Shown: piece by piece, positions 26,133 through 35,419 of the stretch | Layout: the number at the start of each line of letters is the position of its first letter | Numbering within the stretch: position 1 is the first letter of the stretch | NCBI RefSeq assembly: GCF_963677845.1 | Contig: NZ_OY782498.1 | Span: 2,177,518-2,241,517 of the forward strand | From: an uncultured Pseudodesulfovibrio sp. | GTDB lineage: Bacteria > Desulfobacterota > Desulfovibrionia > Desulfovibrionales > Desulfovibrionaceae | Direction of reading: 5' to 3' | Length of the DNA stretch: 64,000 bases | Notes under the pieces: generated by a model | Seen by the model: the letters and a program-made list of their open reading frames with translations, nothing else | What the model was told of the DNA's origin: nothing | The model's database searches: none | Position numbers and translations under genes: made by a program

Positions 26133-28772
26133 TCATGACTGTTGCCGTGCTGGCTCGTCAGGGAAAAACCATCGTGTTGCAATCGTTATTATGGCGGGCA
26201 TGGCGACAAGGGTCAGCACACCTGAGAGCATCATTATGGCCGACAGAAGCATGCTTGTTGTCTGATAAGGGACAAGGGATGAGATCAACAAAGGCAAGAA
26301 GCCAATGGCAATGACAAGCACATTTCGACTGATGGCTCTTGCAGGAGCACCAAACATGCGAGGCAATGTTTTTTCCCATGAGCCAGTCGTTGAGTGAATG
26401 GAACGGCATCGCTCCACAAAATGAATCGCAAAGTCAACGGACATGCCAAGTGTCAGCACACCGAGAACAGCCACGGGCATGTCATAATCTTTGCCGATGA
26501 TGCCGATAAATCCATAAATGAGTGAGATGGTCATGGTCAGCGGAATCATGCACAACAACCCCCACTTCAAAGAACGGAATAAAAAGACGGTCATAAGAAG
26601 AACAATGCCGAAGCTGCCGACAAATGAACGCAACATACCCTCAACCATCTGGCTCTGCCAGGCGACATTGATGTAGGTAAGCCCAGCCCATCGGTGGGAC
26701 AATTCAACTGGCGGTGGATTACTTCTGAAGTACCCGTCAACAAACGTCTCAACGGCCTCCATCACCTTATTGTCACCGCTTGCGAGTTGGAAAACCGTGC
26801 AGGCACTGGAGTAATCTGGCGTTACAAAATGCCACAGATCATGTGGACGATGGCTCTGCTGGTACTGCATGTAGCATTCACCAACGCTTTGTAATTTTTC
26901 CGGGATACGATAATTGGAATTCTTACCGTCGATCATTTCCTGATTAATCTTGCTGACCACGTCTGCGGAAGAAACACTTTTCCCGACCAGTCCTTGACTT
27001 TGAAGCTGATCCTGCAAGCGGACAATATAGTCGAGTACCTCCGGCTGTTTAAAAGGCTTCCTCCTTTCTTTTTCAAGGCTGAAGAAATTGCGGTATTCCT
27101 CAAAGGCAAAATAATCGTCATCAGACTCCGCCGCTTCGGCACGCTTTGCAGCAAGCGCGATGGCCGAATCCAAAAAAGACTCACCCTGAGCATAGGAAGT
27201 TTTCGCCCGCAGTATTTTCATTAACTGGTCCGCCAAACGGCCAGACTGGTTGCCCCCCTCGACCTCGCGAGAGAAAGCGGTAAAACGACGACTGATTTCA
27301 TACTGTTCTTTATCAGTGACTGTCTGACCTTTTTCGCCTTCAAGTATGAGATAGGCGGGATAAGTCCCCTCAAAATGCTTATTCAAAGAGGTGTCCGCTT
27401 TACGTATGGGGTGGCTTTCAGCAAACCATTTCACAGGGTTATCATTAATCCTGATTTTACTGATACCCCACACCGAAATCACCAAAAGAACTCCAAACAA
27501 AAGCATGAGAGGTTTTGCATGTTTGAAAGAGACCTGCCCAGTACGGACAAGCAATTTGGAAAGGGGGGAGGGATTTTGTTCCAATTTTACGGCAAAGCCA
27601 AAATTAGCAAAGGCCCTTTTAGGAAGTGCCATGATAAACGCCGGTACAAACATTATGGTCAACAGCCATGCAATCATAATCCCCGCTCCCACGAACACAC
27701 CGAAAACCTGCACCGGTGGTATGGGGGTCAGAGCCAAAGACATGAAGCCGGCGGCCGAAGTAAGTGACGTATAAAGCATGGGCATAAAAAGCGTTCCCAA
27801 CACTTCTCGTATTGTCGTATTACGTCCTTTTTCAGCTGTGTATGAGTCAAAAAATTCCGAAAGAATATGAATAGAGTCCACTACCGCAATCGACATAAGA
27901 AAGACCGGTATCATGGAGCTCATAATATGGACTTTAAAACCAAGCCCGATCATAAATCCCATTGTTATGACGACCGAAAACGTCGCAATAATCATGGGCA
28001 AAATAGTCAACGATAGTTTTCTGAAAAAGAAATATAAAAGAAGAAAAATGGTAGCCATGGCCAATGGGGAAGACACCATCATTTCCGTGAACATTTCAAC
28101 GCCAATGGCATCCTGTGCCACCGGAAGGCCCGTGATATGGACCTCATCATCCATACCCATTGTCGCGACTTTTTCATTCAGCGCATTATACACTCTGTAA
28201 CTCAACCGCTTGTCAGTCAGCGGCAAGTACAGGCATATGGCTTCTCCATCAGCAGAGGCCAACCGCCCCGCCAGCATCGGATTGGACATTATTCGTTCGC
28301 GTACACGTAAGGCTTCTTCGCGAGTGTCTGGAGGATGAGGCATGAGCCAATCAAACGAAACTGTCCCCGGCTCGGCCTGACTTATGTGCTCCACAAGTGA
28401 CGGAGAAATCATGTCAACACTGATGACGCCTTCACTTTTCCCTAAAGCGTCATCAGACTTCCACCGCAGAGTCTTCGCATATCGAGCAAGCTCATAAATA
28501 TTACTCAAGGTTTTCGGATTGAAAACTCCGTCAGGATGCTTTTCATTCACAATTCCGAGGACAACAATTTCAGAGAGATTAAACGTTTCTTTGGCCTGAT
28601 TGTGAAACAATCTGGACGGCTCGTTTTCCGGCAGCATATGCTCCGGGTCCGTATCGATTTGCACCTGAGGGAAAAACGATCCCGCAATAACAGCCACAAG
28701 GAACGTCATCAGAATTGTTGTTTTGTAATGGCTGACAGCAAAAGCCACCATTGAATTCTTGATTCGTTTCAT
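26133..28772 (-). CDS. RND/MMPL superfamily exporter (COG1033)
   Basis: About 879 residues from ATG 28772 (GAGGAAAGAA before it). Two repeats, each with one helix, a large periplasmic domain and five helices: DTDPEHMLPENEPSRLFHNQ opens the first periplasmic loop, and the SSD-like helices include MIPVFLMSIAVVDSIHILSEF and LGVLTLGMSVDFAIHFVERC with Asp residues for proton coupling. Members export hydrophobic molecules such as hopanoids or lipids. The operon continues with the LolA-like and barrel genes, and a divergent TetR gene probably represses all three. Confidence 0.9.
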   Translation of the reverse strand: MKRIKNSMVAFAVSHYKTTILMTFLVAVIAGSFFPQVQIDTDPEHMLPENEPSRLFHNQAKETFNLSEIVVLGIVNEKHPDGVFNPKTLSNIYELARYAKTLRWKSDDALGKSEGVISVDMISPSLVEHISQAEPGTVSFDWLMPHPPDTREEALRVRERIMSNPMLAGRLASADGEAICLYLPLTDKRLSYRVYNALNEKVATMGMDDEVHITGLPVAQDAIGVEMFTEMMVSSPLAMATIFLLLYFFFRKLSLTILPMIIATFSVVITMGFMIGLGFKVHIMSSMIPVFLMSIAVVDSIHILSEFFDSYTAEKGRNTTIREVLGTLFMPMLYTSLTSAAGFMSLALTPIPPVQVFGVFVGAGIMIAWLLTIMFVPAFIMALPKRAFANFGFAVKLEQNPSPLSKLLVRTGQVSFKHAKPLMLLFGVLLVISVWGISKIRINDNPVKWFAESHPIRKADTSLNKHFEGTYPAYLILEGEKGQTVTDKEQYEISRRFTAFSREVEGGNQSGRLADQLMKILRAKTSYAQGESFLDSAIALAAKRAEAAESDDDYFAFEEYRNFFSLEKERRKPFKQPEVLDYIVRLQDQLQSQGLVGKSVSSADVVSKINQEMIDGKNSNYRIPEKLQSVGECYMQYQQSHRPHDLWHFVTPDYSSACTVFQLASGDNKVMEAVETFVDGYFRSNPPPVELSHRWAGLTYINVAWQSQMVEGMLRSFVGSFGIVLLMTVFLFRSLKWGLLCMIPLTMTISLIYGFIGIIGKDYDMPVAVLGVLTLGMSVDFAIHFVERCRSIHSTTGSWEKTLPRMFGAPARAISRNVLVIAIGFLPLLISSLVPYQTTSMLLSAIMMLSGVLTLVAMPAIITIATRWFFPDEPARQQS

Positions 28773-29118
28773 TTCTTTCCTCAACAAGATTTAATAGATG
28801 GCCCGACTTGACTTTCTCGTCGGGGTTGGCTTCAAAGTAAAATAGTAAAGTGACTTAACCATTGTCGTAAAAAAAGAGACATTGATCACCAAAGCCCCCT
28901 TCAGTGATTTTGATTATCAATGCTTCTGCAGGGACAGGTATACGGACGCGTTTACTCAAAGTCAAGCAAAAAGCCCCATCCGTCAGTTCACGCCAAACGA
29001 ATCATTTTTCCAATATAAACAAACTATTACTGTAATAGTCACGGTAAAATCCATAGAAATATACATTATGTCGCATCAAGTCTGGACGAATAATACGCCG
29101 ACCATTATAAGGATTGAT
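28773..29118. other. Divergent regulatory region between RND operon and tetR
   Basis: No gene is supported; an upstream-extended frame of tetR covers part of it but has no family match. It contains a perfect palindrome (29023-29039) and a small inverted repeat CCCGAC/GTCGGG (28802-28824) near the RND start. Both promoters should lie here. Confidence 0.5.
29023..29039. promoter_or_regulatory. TetR operator candidate
   Basis: ACTATTAC-T-GTAATAGT is a perfect 8+1+8 palindrome in the divergent region, 80 bp before tetR. Symmetry and size fit a TetR-family site controlling tetR and the RND operon. Confidence 0.6.
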
Positions 29119-29715
29119 ATGAAAACAATGAGCAAAAAACAGTTGGATATTATCCTTGCAGCAAGCATTGAATTCGAAAGACACGGGTTTTCCGGCACAA
29201 GTATGGAAAAAATTGCAACTGAAGCCGAAGTGTCCAAAAGAACACTGTACAAGTATTACGGAAGCAAAGAAGCCGTCTTTTCAGCTATAATACAACACCT
29301 CCAGCAAAGCGCCATATTGGAGCAATGTCCTCAGTACCGGCCAGAAGTCCCTCTCAGAGAACAGCTTGTAGAAGTCATTTACACCATGCTTCTCCACCTG
29401 AACGAAGAAGAACACATTCGGCTTGCCCGAATAATAATTTCGGAAGTGGGCAGAAAACCAGAACTCAGTGACATTCTTTCCGACACTGTCGATTTTACAA
29501 GCAACGCACCATTTGAATGGATACGCTCGGCTATTGATGATGGCAGCCTGCGTCAGGTCGACCCAACAAAAGCACTGACACATCTGACCGGTCTGATAAA
29601 ATCAACTGGCTTATGGCCACAAATCATCTTCTATGCCCCACCCTTAAACAGAACAGAGATGCGGGATTATTCAGCAGAATACGCCGACTTTTTCTTGAGT
29701 TATTACCAGAATTAA
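29119..29715 (+). CDS. TetR-family transcriptional regulator
   Basis: About 198 residues from ATG 29119 (AAGGA five bases before it). The longer frame from 28882 is rejected because it would cover the operator and adds no conserved sequence. The N-terminal HTH is canonical (ILAASIEFERHGFSGTSMEKIATEAEVSKRTLYKYYGSKEAVF). The C-terminal domain has the AefR/TetR_C_7-like layout. It is divergent from, and probably represses, the RND exporter operon. Confidence 0.9.
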   Translation: MKTMSKKQLDIILAASIEFERHGFSGTSMEKIATEAEVSKRTLYKYYGSKEAVFSAIIQHLQQSAILEQCPQYRPEVPLREQLVEVIYTMLLHLNEEEHIRLARIIISEVGRKPELSDILSDTVDFTSNAPFEWIRSAIDDGSLRQVDPTKALTHLTGLIKSTGLWPQIIFYAPPLNRTEMRDYSAEYADFFLSYYQN

Positions 29716-29812
29716 GAGCACTGAAATTTCCTACGAAATATCTACAATAAACAATTCATGTTGGTAGCCACTACAAAAGACCAATGAATAAAAACCATTT
29801 TTTTATTGACAA

Positions 29813-29829
29813 CGTATGGAGTCCATACG
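29813..29829. promoter_or_regulatory. MarR operator, copy 1
   Basis: CGTATGG-AGT-CCATACG is a perfect 7+3+7 palindrome placed directly after a TTGACA box (29806-29811), so a bound repressor would block that promoter. The same arms recur at 30294-30310. Confidence 0.75.
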
Positions 29830-29840
29830 ATGCTTCTTGC

Positions 29841-30278
29841 ATGAATCCCATAATCGAAAAATACATGATGCTGGTTGAAAAAATTTCAAATACGACAAAA
29901 ACATTCAAAACCTTTGACACGAATGTGAATATATACCGTAGCGAAATCCATATTATTCAATTAATCGGTGACCGTGAAGGAATGCACATTTCGGAAATAT
30001 CCCGACTGATCGGTGTAACCAAGGGGACAGTCTCACAAATAGTAAAACGGCTGGAGAAAAAAGGATTGGCTGAAAAACACATAGATAAAGACAATAACAC
30101 CCGCCAGCTCGTCAACTTAACTGACAAAGGAATTATTGCATATAATGCCCACGTCAATTTCCATATGCACCAACACAAAAAGATGGAAATTTTCTTGCAA
30201 TCATTAACACCTGAAAACCGAATAGTTTTGAATAGCTTTCTTGAGAAGGCCTACGATATGATCGAAGATCATTTGTAA
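29841..30278 (+). CDS. MarR-family transcriptional regulator of the adjacent MFS pump
   Basis: About 145 residues from ATG 29841. A start at 29784 would add 19 residues but would place the TTGACA box and operator inside the gene. The winged helix is clear (MHISEISRLIGVTKGTVSQIVKRLEKKGLAEKHIDKDNNTRQLVNLTDKG). With identical operators before itself and before the MFS gene 50 bp downstream, it is likely an autorepressor that is released by a pump substrate. If the TTGACA promoter is real, the leader is very short and no Shine-Dalgarno is visible. Confidence 0.88.
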   Translation: MNPIIEKYMMLVEKISNTTKTFKTFDTNVNIYRSEIHIIQLIGDREGMHISEISRLIGVTKGTVSQIVKRLEKKGLAEKHIDKDNNTRQLVNLTDKGIIAYNAHVNFHMHQHKKMEIFLQSLTPENRIVLNSFLEKAYDMIEDHL

Positions 30279-30293
30279 TTTTTTTACCCCAAA

Positions 30294-30310
30294 CGTATGG
30301 ACACCATACG
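30294..30310 (+). promoter_or_regulatory. MarR operator, copy 2
   Basis: CGTATGG-ACA-CCATACG lies in the 50-bp gap between the MarR and MFS genes, with the same arms as the site at 29813-29829. Confidence 0.75.
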
Positions 30311-30328
30311 ATAGTTCAAAGGAAGAAA

Positions 30329-31528
30329 ATGATAAAAAATGAAAAACGAATTATCTGGATTGCGGCACTCATCCAACTCGTCAACCTTATTGACTTCATG
30401 ATGGTTATGCCATTGGGACCGGACATATCAAAAGACTTACCGATAACAAACTCCGACATAGGCCTTATCTGCGGATGCTATACTCTGGCCGTTGGCTTAT
30501 CGGGTATAATCTGCGCAAAATTTCTTGATAAATTTGATCGAAAAAAAGTTGCTCTTGTGACTGTTTTCGGCCTCTCCATTGCCACACTCAGCACGACTCT
30601 TTGCTGGAATTTACCAACAATGATCGGTGCTCGAATTATTGCAGGACTATTCGGTGGGCCTGCTGCGGCTATTGCTTTTTCCATCGTTTGCGATGTGGTC
30701 CCCCCAGAAAGACGGGGCAAGGCAATGGCCATTATTATGGGAACTTTTTCAATATCATCCATCGCCGCCATTCCGTTTGGATTGGAATTGGCTGAAAAAG
30801 GCTCCTGGAGAACACCTTTCTATGCCATTTCCCTCCTCGGCTTCATTGCATTTTGGCTTGTTAGTCAATTTACCCCTTCCATGAAAGGACACTTAAAAGG
30901 AATCAAGCAGCCAATTTCTCTTTTTAAGATACTTTCCAATACCAAGTACATGTTGGCTTTTTTCATGATGACAACAGCCATGATCTCATCATACGCAATC
31001 ATTCCAAACATTTCTGCCTACTTTCAACTCAATCTCGATTACCCTCGGTCTTCACTTGGATTTTTATATCTTGTGGGTGGAATTTTCAGCCTTATTTTGA
31101 TCCAAATCGGAGGGAGGGCTTCAGACAAAATCGGTCCGATCCCAACAAATATCGTGGGAACCATTCTGCTGGTACTTTTTCTCTATGACGGTTTTATGCA
31201 TCAACCACAGTCCTCCCTTTTAATTGTTTTTATCATGTTTATGGGAATGGTATGCTTTAGAAATATTTCAGCAACGACTGAAGCCTCCAAGCTTCCAAAG
31301 CCCTATGAACGCGCTGCTTTTATGTCCCTTTTCTCCTCCATGCAACATTTAGGAAACGGAATTGGAGCATTGTTATCTTCGGTAATCCTGACGACTGGCC
31401 CTCATGGGAATTTAATCAACATGAGATGGGTTGCCCTCCTTGCAATAGGAATGGCTTTATTCCAACCTCTCGTTCTTATACTAATACGTCAATCAAATAG
31501 TTCCCAAGGAAAAGCAGTAATAGCGTAA
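30329..31528 (+). CDS. MFS efflux transporter (DHA type)
   Basis: A 399-residue, 12-helix carrier. Helix 1 and the helix 2-3 loop carry MFS signatures (DFMMVMPLGPDI, AKFLDKFDRKKVALV), and helix 5 carries a motif C-like segment (GLFGGPAAAIAFSIVCDVVPPERRGKAMAIIMG). This resembles drug/sugar-efflux DHA1 proteins. AAGGAAG precedes the ATG. It is controlled with the upstream MarR gene and closed by a strong terminator. Confidence 0.87.
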   Translation: MIKNEKRIIWIAALIQLVNLIDFMMVMPLGPDISKDLPITNSDIGLICGCYTLAVGLSGIICAKFLDKFDRKKVALVTVFGLSIATLSTTLCWNLPTMIGARIIAGLFGGPAAAIAFSIVCDVVPPERRGKAMAIIMGTFSISSIAAIPFGLELAEKGSWRTPFYAISLLGFIAFWLVSQFTPSMKGHLKGIKQPISLFKILSNTKYMLAFFMMTTAMISSYAIIPNISAYFQLNLDYPRSSLGFLYLVGGIFSLILIQIGGRASDKIGPIPTNIVGTILLVLFLYDGFMHQPQSSLLIVFIMFMGMVCFRNISATTEASKLPKPYERAAFMSLFSSMQHLGNGIGALLSSVILTTGPHGNLINMRWVALLAIGMALFQPLVLILIRQSNSSQGKAVIA

Positions 31529-31612
31529 ATACACTTGAATACCCAAAAGTGCTTCCTAGATTTATTAACTTAGAAGGCCCATTACTCAATAAACCGCTTC
31601 ATTATCATTAAA

Positions 31613-31650
31613 AAAGAGAGAATTCAGATAATCATCTGAATCCTCTCTTT
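31613..31650 (+). terminator. Terminator of the MFS gene
   Basis: AAAGAGAG-A-ATTCAGAT pairs with ATCTGAAT-C-CTCTCTTT around an AATC loop (one internal mismatch), followed by AATTTTCCTTT. Confidence 0.85.
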
Positions 31651-31674
31651 AATTTTCCTTTGTAATGCACGGCT

Positions 31675-31716
31675 AAAAAAAGACCGACCACACTGAGTAA
31701 AATCAGCATGGTCGGT
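31675..31716 (-). terminator. Terminator of the proVWX operon
   Basis: On the minus strand ACCGACCA (31683-31690) and CTGA pair with TCAG and TGGTCGGT (31709-31716). This is followed by a run of seven T (31676-31682). It lies about 75 bp after the proX stop. Confidence 0.85.
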
Positions 31717-31790
31717 TTATTAAGAACTAAACCTTATACAGAGATCGTCTCAAGATGAGGAGCCCCCTGCAGTGAAGCTTGAAGAACTTT

Positions 31791-32795
31791 TTATAGAGCA
31801 GCCTTACGGGCGCTGTCGAGCCAGCCGTCCCATTTAGCTTGATTGTTGGCAATCCATTCATCCACATGCTTTGCGATATCCCTATCGGACTTCTCGCCTT
31901 CGTTCATGCGGGTATTCTGAGCGCTGACGTCACCAATGGTCAGTTTGAAATTGGTCAGGAAGGTTGCTGCTGCCGGGTTTTCTTCAAGGAATTTCTTATT
32001 CGCCACAACGGTAATGTCGTAGACCATGAAACCATTCCGCAAGGGATCAGAAACAGCGCCTTCGATACCGGAGACTTCCCCGGCGGTATCACCATCGGCA
32101 GGAACATTGATCCACATGACGTCCTTACCGGGCTTAAACTTGAAGACAGTCCAGTTGGGAGTCCAAGTATAAAAGAAAACAGGCTTGCCTGCTTTGTAAG
32201 CACCCAAGGCAGATGCCATGCCAGCTTCATAAGCGGCCTTAACTGGATTGATGTGATCGCTCAGGTCAAATGCCTTCATGTGCTGGGCAATGACTTTTTC
32301 ACAACCCCAGCCCGGAGGGCATGCAATAAGGTCGGCTTTGCCATCATCGTTCAAGTCAAATGCTTTTTTAACTTCTGGACGTTTGAAGTCGTCGAGAGAT
32401 TTGATATTATACTTTTCAACTTCTTTTTTTGAGACGAGGTAGCCCTGCAGTCCGCCAGCTTTGATGATGGGATCAAGGATCACAGCTTTCTTTTCAAAAT
32501 TCTTGGGAAGTTGTTCGTTGTGCAGAGGGAAGTTGCCATTGCACCAATAGTCGATGTCACCCAAATAGATGGACTTGTAGGCAATGGGGTTGGTAAGATC
32601 TTTTGCCTTTTTGATTTTGTAGCCCAAGTCTTCCAAACCGCGGCGAGCCAAAGCTTCCTGGAAAAATCCGGTATTCCAGGTTGCCCGGGCAGGCGTCAGC
32701 GTAACACCTTTACCCGGCTTCATTTCCATTGCCATGGCAGAGGACACGATCAGAACCGCACAAATTGCGGCGAGGGTCATCTTCAACAGTTTCAT
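31791..32795 (-). CDS. proX: Glycine betaine/proline ABC transporter substrate-binding protein
   Basis: A 334-residue periplasmic protein with a signal peptide (1-22). ProX features include WCNGNFPLHNEQ, LIACPPGWGCEKV and PVFFYTWTPNWTVFKF, whose Trp residues form the aromatic cage for the quaternary ammonium group in the family. It is the last gene of proVWX, 25 bp after proW. Its likely ligand is glycine betaine or proline betaine. Confidence 0.93.
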   Translation of the reverse strand: MKLLKMTLAAICAVLIVSSAMAMEMKPGKGVTLTPARATWNTGFFQEALARRGLEDLGYKIKKAKDLTNPIAYKSIYLGDIDYWCNGNFPLHNEQLPKNFEKKAVILDPIIKAGGLQGYLVSKKEVEKYNIKSLDDFKRPEVKKAFDLNDDGKADLIACPPGWGCEKVIAQHMKAFDLSDHINPVKAAYEAGMASALGAYKAGKPVFFYTWTPNWTVFKFKPGKDVMWINVPADGDTAGEVSGIEGAVSDPLRNGFMVYDITVVANKKFLEENPAAATFLTNFKLTIGDVSAQNTRMNEGEKSDRDIAKHVDEWIANNQAKWDGWLDSARKAAL

Positions 32796-32820
32796 GGAAC
32801 CTCCTCAGATTCTATTTATA

Positions 32821-33651
32821 TTACTTTTTTTGAGCAATTGATTGGGTGATGCGATCCAGCACGATGGCCATGAGCACAATACCGACGCCACCGACCACAG
32901 CACGGCCGATATCCAACGTATTTAAGCCGAGAATAACTGGAGAGCCAAGGCCGCCGGCACCAATAAGTGCCGCGATGACCACCATGGAAAGTGCCATCAT
33001 TATGGTTTGGTTCAGGCCAGCCAAAATGGTCGGCATGGCAAGAGGAATTTGTACTTTAATCAAAACTTGCCAACGGCTGGCTCCAAAAGCCTGAGCGGCT
33101 TCGACCAATTCCGGGTGAACTTGTCGTATTCCCAATCCAGTCAGTCTGATTATCGGGGGCAATGCAAAAATAATGGTTGCAAGAACACCGGCCACATTGC
33201 CCACGGAAAAGAGCATGACAATAGGAACCAAATAGACAAAAGCAGGGGTGGTTTGCATAGCGTCTAACACTGGTCTAAGCGCGGCTTCGAAATTATCACT
33301 TCGACCAGCCATGATGCCAAGCGGTACACCTATTACGGTGCAAACGATCACTGACGCCAATACCATGGCCAAAGTCACCATGGCATCTTCCCAAAGTCCC
33401 AAAAATCCAATCAGTAGCATCGCCAGATAGCTGAATACCGCGAGTCGTTTTCCAGAGAATTTTAATGCAACAAGGGCAATGATAAGTATCACAATAAGCG
33501 GATGCAGACTGGTAAGCCCCTGTTCAAATCCGTTAAGCATTTGTTCGATAGGCCACTTGAGAAGTTGAAAAACTTCCCTATAATCGTCCACAAGCCAGTC
33601 GACAAGAGTGGTAACCCATCGATCAAGAGGAATTATCGCTTCTTCAAACAT
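32821..33651 (-). CDS. proW: Glycine betaine/proline ABC transporter permease
   Basis: A 276-residue inner-membrane protein with about six helices and the binding-protein-dependent permease EAA loop (LTGLGIRQVHPELVEAAQAFGASRWQVLIKVQIPLAMPTILAG). The N-terminal tail (IPLDRWVTTLVDWLVDDYREVFQLL) is typical of ProW. It lies 3 bp after proV and precedes proX. Confidence 0.94.
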   Translation of the reverse strand: MFEEAIIPLDRWVTTLVDWLVDDYREVFQLLKWPIEQMLNGFEQGLTSLHPLIVILIIALVALKFSGKRLAVFSYLAMLLIGFLGLWEDAMVTLAMVLASVIVCTVIGVPLGIMAGRSDNFEAALRPVLDAMQTTPAFVYLVPIVMLFSVGNVAGVLATIIFALPPIIRLTGLGIRQVHPELVEAAQAFGASRWQVLIKVQIPLAMPTILAGLNQTIMMALSMVVIAALIGAGGLGSPVILGLNTLDIGRAVVGGVGIVLMAIVLDRITQSIAQKK

Positions 33652-33653
33652 CG

Positions 33654-34871
33654 TTATACTCCCGGATTCTGGATAGCTTCTTCCGCATAATGCAGAGTTC
33701 GCAAAAAGCGGTTTTTGGAAACCACCCCTTTATAGACACCGTCAGCATCAATCACTGGGACGGGCCAAGGGCTGGACGCTATCATGGGAAGGATATCCTG
33801 CATTGATTCATCAAAATTAACCGGTTCGGCATCTTCAATGTAGGCTTGGCTGACAGGTTGATCCGGCAGTCCTTTCTCCAATGATTCCCGGATACTTTCG
33901 GACGATATGACACCAAGCAATCGATGCTTTGTGTCGAGAACATACCCATTCTCTCGATCGCTTCTGCTAAGTATTTCATGAGCCGTGCGAAGACTTCCTT
34001 CCCGGGTAATGACAATGGTAGGGTGCGTATCGCTGACGATATCCCCTGCACTGATAACATTAGTTGGGTCAACGCCCCGAAAAAAGGCCCGAACGTAATC
34101 ATTTGCCGGATTTTGTAAAATTTCATCAGGAGTACCCACCTGCACGACATTGCCACCTTCCATGATGGCTATTCGGTCGCCAATACGAAGGGCTTCGTCG
34201 AGATCGTGAGAGATGAAAACAATAGTGCGCTCCTGTTCTTCCTGCAATTTGAGCAATTCGTCCTGCATCTCGGTTCTAATAAGTGGATCCAATGCAGAGA
34301 AAGCCTCATCCATCAGTAAAATGTCAGGGTCAACGGCCAAGCCTCGAGCCAACCCGACGCGCTGTTGCATGCCGCCACTGAGTTGATCGGGGTATTGATC
34401 TTCCCAACCCGCCAAGCCTACCTGCGTCAGAGCCTCTTGGGCTCGTTGGTAACGCTTTTCTTTGTCTACTCCGGCCAACTCCAGGCCGAATGCAGCATTA
34501 TCAAGGACAGTTTGGTGGGGCATAAGTGCAAACGACTGAAAAACCATGCTCATGTTGTAGAGTCGGAATTTGACCAGCTCTTGATTGTTCATTGCTGTGA
34601 TATCTTGCCCATCTACATAAACCTGCCCTGCGGTCGGTTCAATGAGCCTGTTAAGCATGCGGACGATGGTGGACTTGCCTGAGCCGGATAAACCCATGAT
34701 GACAAAGATCTCTCCTGCTTCAATCGAAAAAGAGGCATTGTTCACACCTACAGTCATGCCTGTTTTGTCAAGGACAGACTGTTTGTCAAAACCGTCATTA
34801 AGCATGGTCAGAGCTTTTTGTGGCTTGTTGCCAAATATTTTGTAAAGATTTTCAACGCGAATTTTTTCCAT
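33654..34871 (-). CDS. proV: Glycine betaine/proline ABC transporter ATP-binding protein
   Basis: About 405 residues from ATG 34871 (GGAG before it). The ATPase domain (1-270) has Walker A GLSGSGKST, signature LSGGMQQRVGLAR, Walker B ILLMDEAFSALD, and the family's YVRAFFRGVDPTNV linker. Two C-terminal CBS repeats (about 285-400) sense ionic strength in homologues such as OpuA. The operon order is proV-proW-proX. It provides osmotically controlled betaine uptake, and so complements the BCCT carrier. Confidence 0.95.
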   Translation of the reverse strand: MEKIRVENLYKIFGNKPQKALTMLNDGFDKQSVLDKTGMTVGVNNASFSIEAGEIFVIMGLSGSGKSTIVRMLNRLIEPTAGQVYVDGQDITAMNNQELVKFRLYNMSMVFQSFALMPHQTVLDNAAFGLELAGVDKEKRYQRAQEALTQVGLAGWEDQYPDQLSGGMQQRVGLARGLAVDPDILLMDEAFSALDPLIRTEMQDELLKLQEEQERTIVFISHDLDEALRIGDRIAIMEGGNVVQVGTPDEILQNPANDYVRAFFRGVDPTNVISAGDIVSDTHPTIVITREGSLRTAHEILSRSDRENGYVLDTKHRLLGVISSESIRESLEKGLPDQPVSQAYIEDAEPVNFDESMQDILPMIASSPWPVPVIDADGVYKGVVSKNRFLRTLHYAEEAIQNPGV

Positions 34872-35419
34872 TAATTCTCCATGCTTCAATAGTGCACGCT
34901 CATCAGGAATGAAGGTTGTTCAACTTTCATTTGAGTTGTCGAGCAGCACATTCGACTCATTCTGCCAGACAGTTGAGGCCTTCGCCGTCCGTTCGAGTCG
35001 GGGTGTTATGTTGGGTTTGGTATACACATAAGGTGTCGAAGGGATATGAAAACCAACCAATAAGGAACGTTTTCAATTCATTAATCTTAAATGTTAGACC
35101 ACATTCAATCAAGGGGGTGTATCGGGTATGTTTCAGGCATTCGGGTATACCCGACTAGGCTGACCATTACATGCTTTGATGGATTCTATGAAAGGATATT
35201 GGGGCATGACAAAATACATTTGATAGCCAACACTTTTTCTTAAATAACATGCCCAAAAAGAACAGAACGGGAAGCTTGGTTACGGTAAAAAGACGTGTTG
35301 AAAAGTTTTGTATCTTAACAAGAGGTAATCAGCGAAAAAACACAATGCACACTTCTAAATGATCATGAAAACAAATAAGTGCACGATCAGCAAAAGCGTG
35401 GACAGCTTGTAATGCCTAC
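34872..35419. other. Regulatory region upstream of proVWX
   Basis: 547 bp without a convincing gene (an 80-codon frame at 34916 has no ribosome site or family). It holds the proV promoter, a TCGGGTAT direct repeat/palindrome at 35122-35154, and the 3' end of the LuxR-type gene transcript. Confidence 0.5.
35122..35154. promoter_or_regulatory. Tandem half-site plus palindrome upstream of proV
   Basis: TCGGGTAT at 35122-35129 recurs 19 bp later inside the perfect palindrome TCGGGTATACCCGA (35141-35154). It is about 270 bp upstream of proV and 270 bp downstream of the PAS-LuxR gene. It is a binding-site candidate for a dimeric regulator. Confidence 0.5.

Noticed and set aside
28882-29118. N-terminal extension of the TetR protein
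   Set aside because: It would cover the palindromic operator, has no family match, and ATG 29119 has a good AAGGA site.
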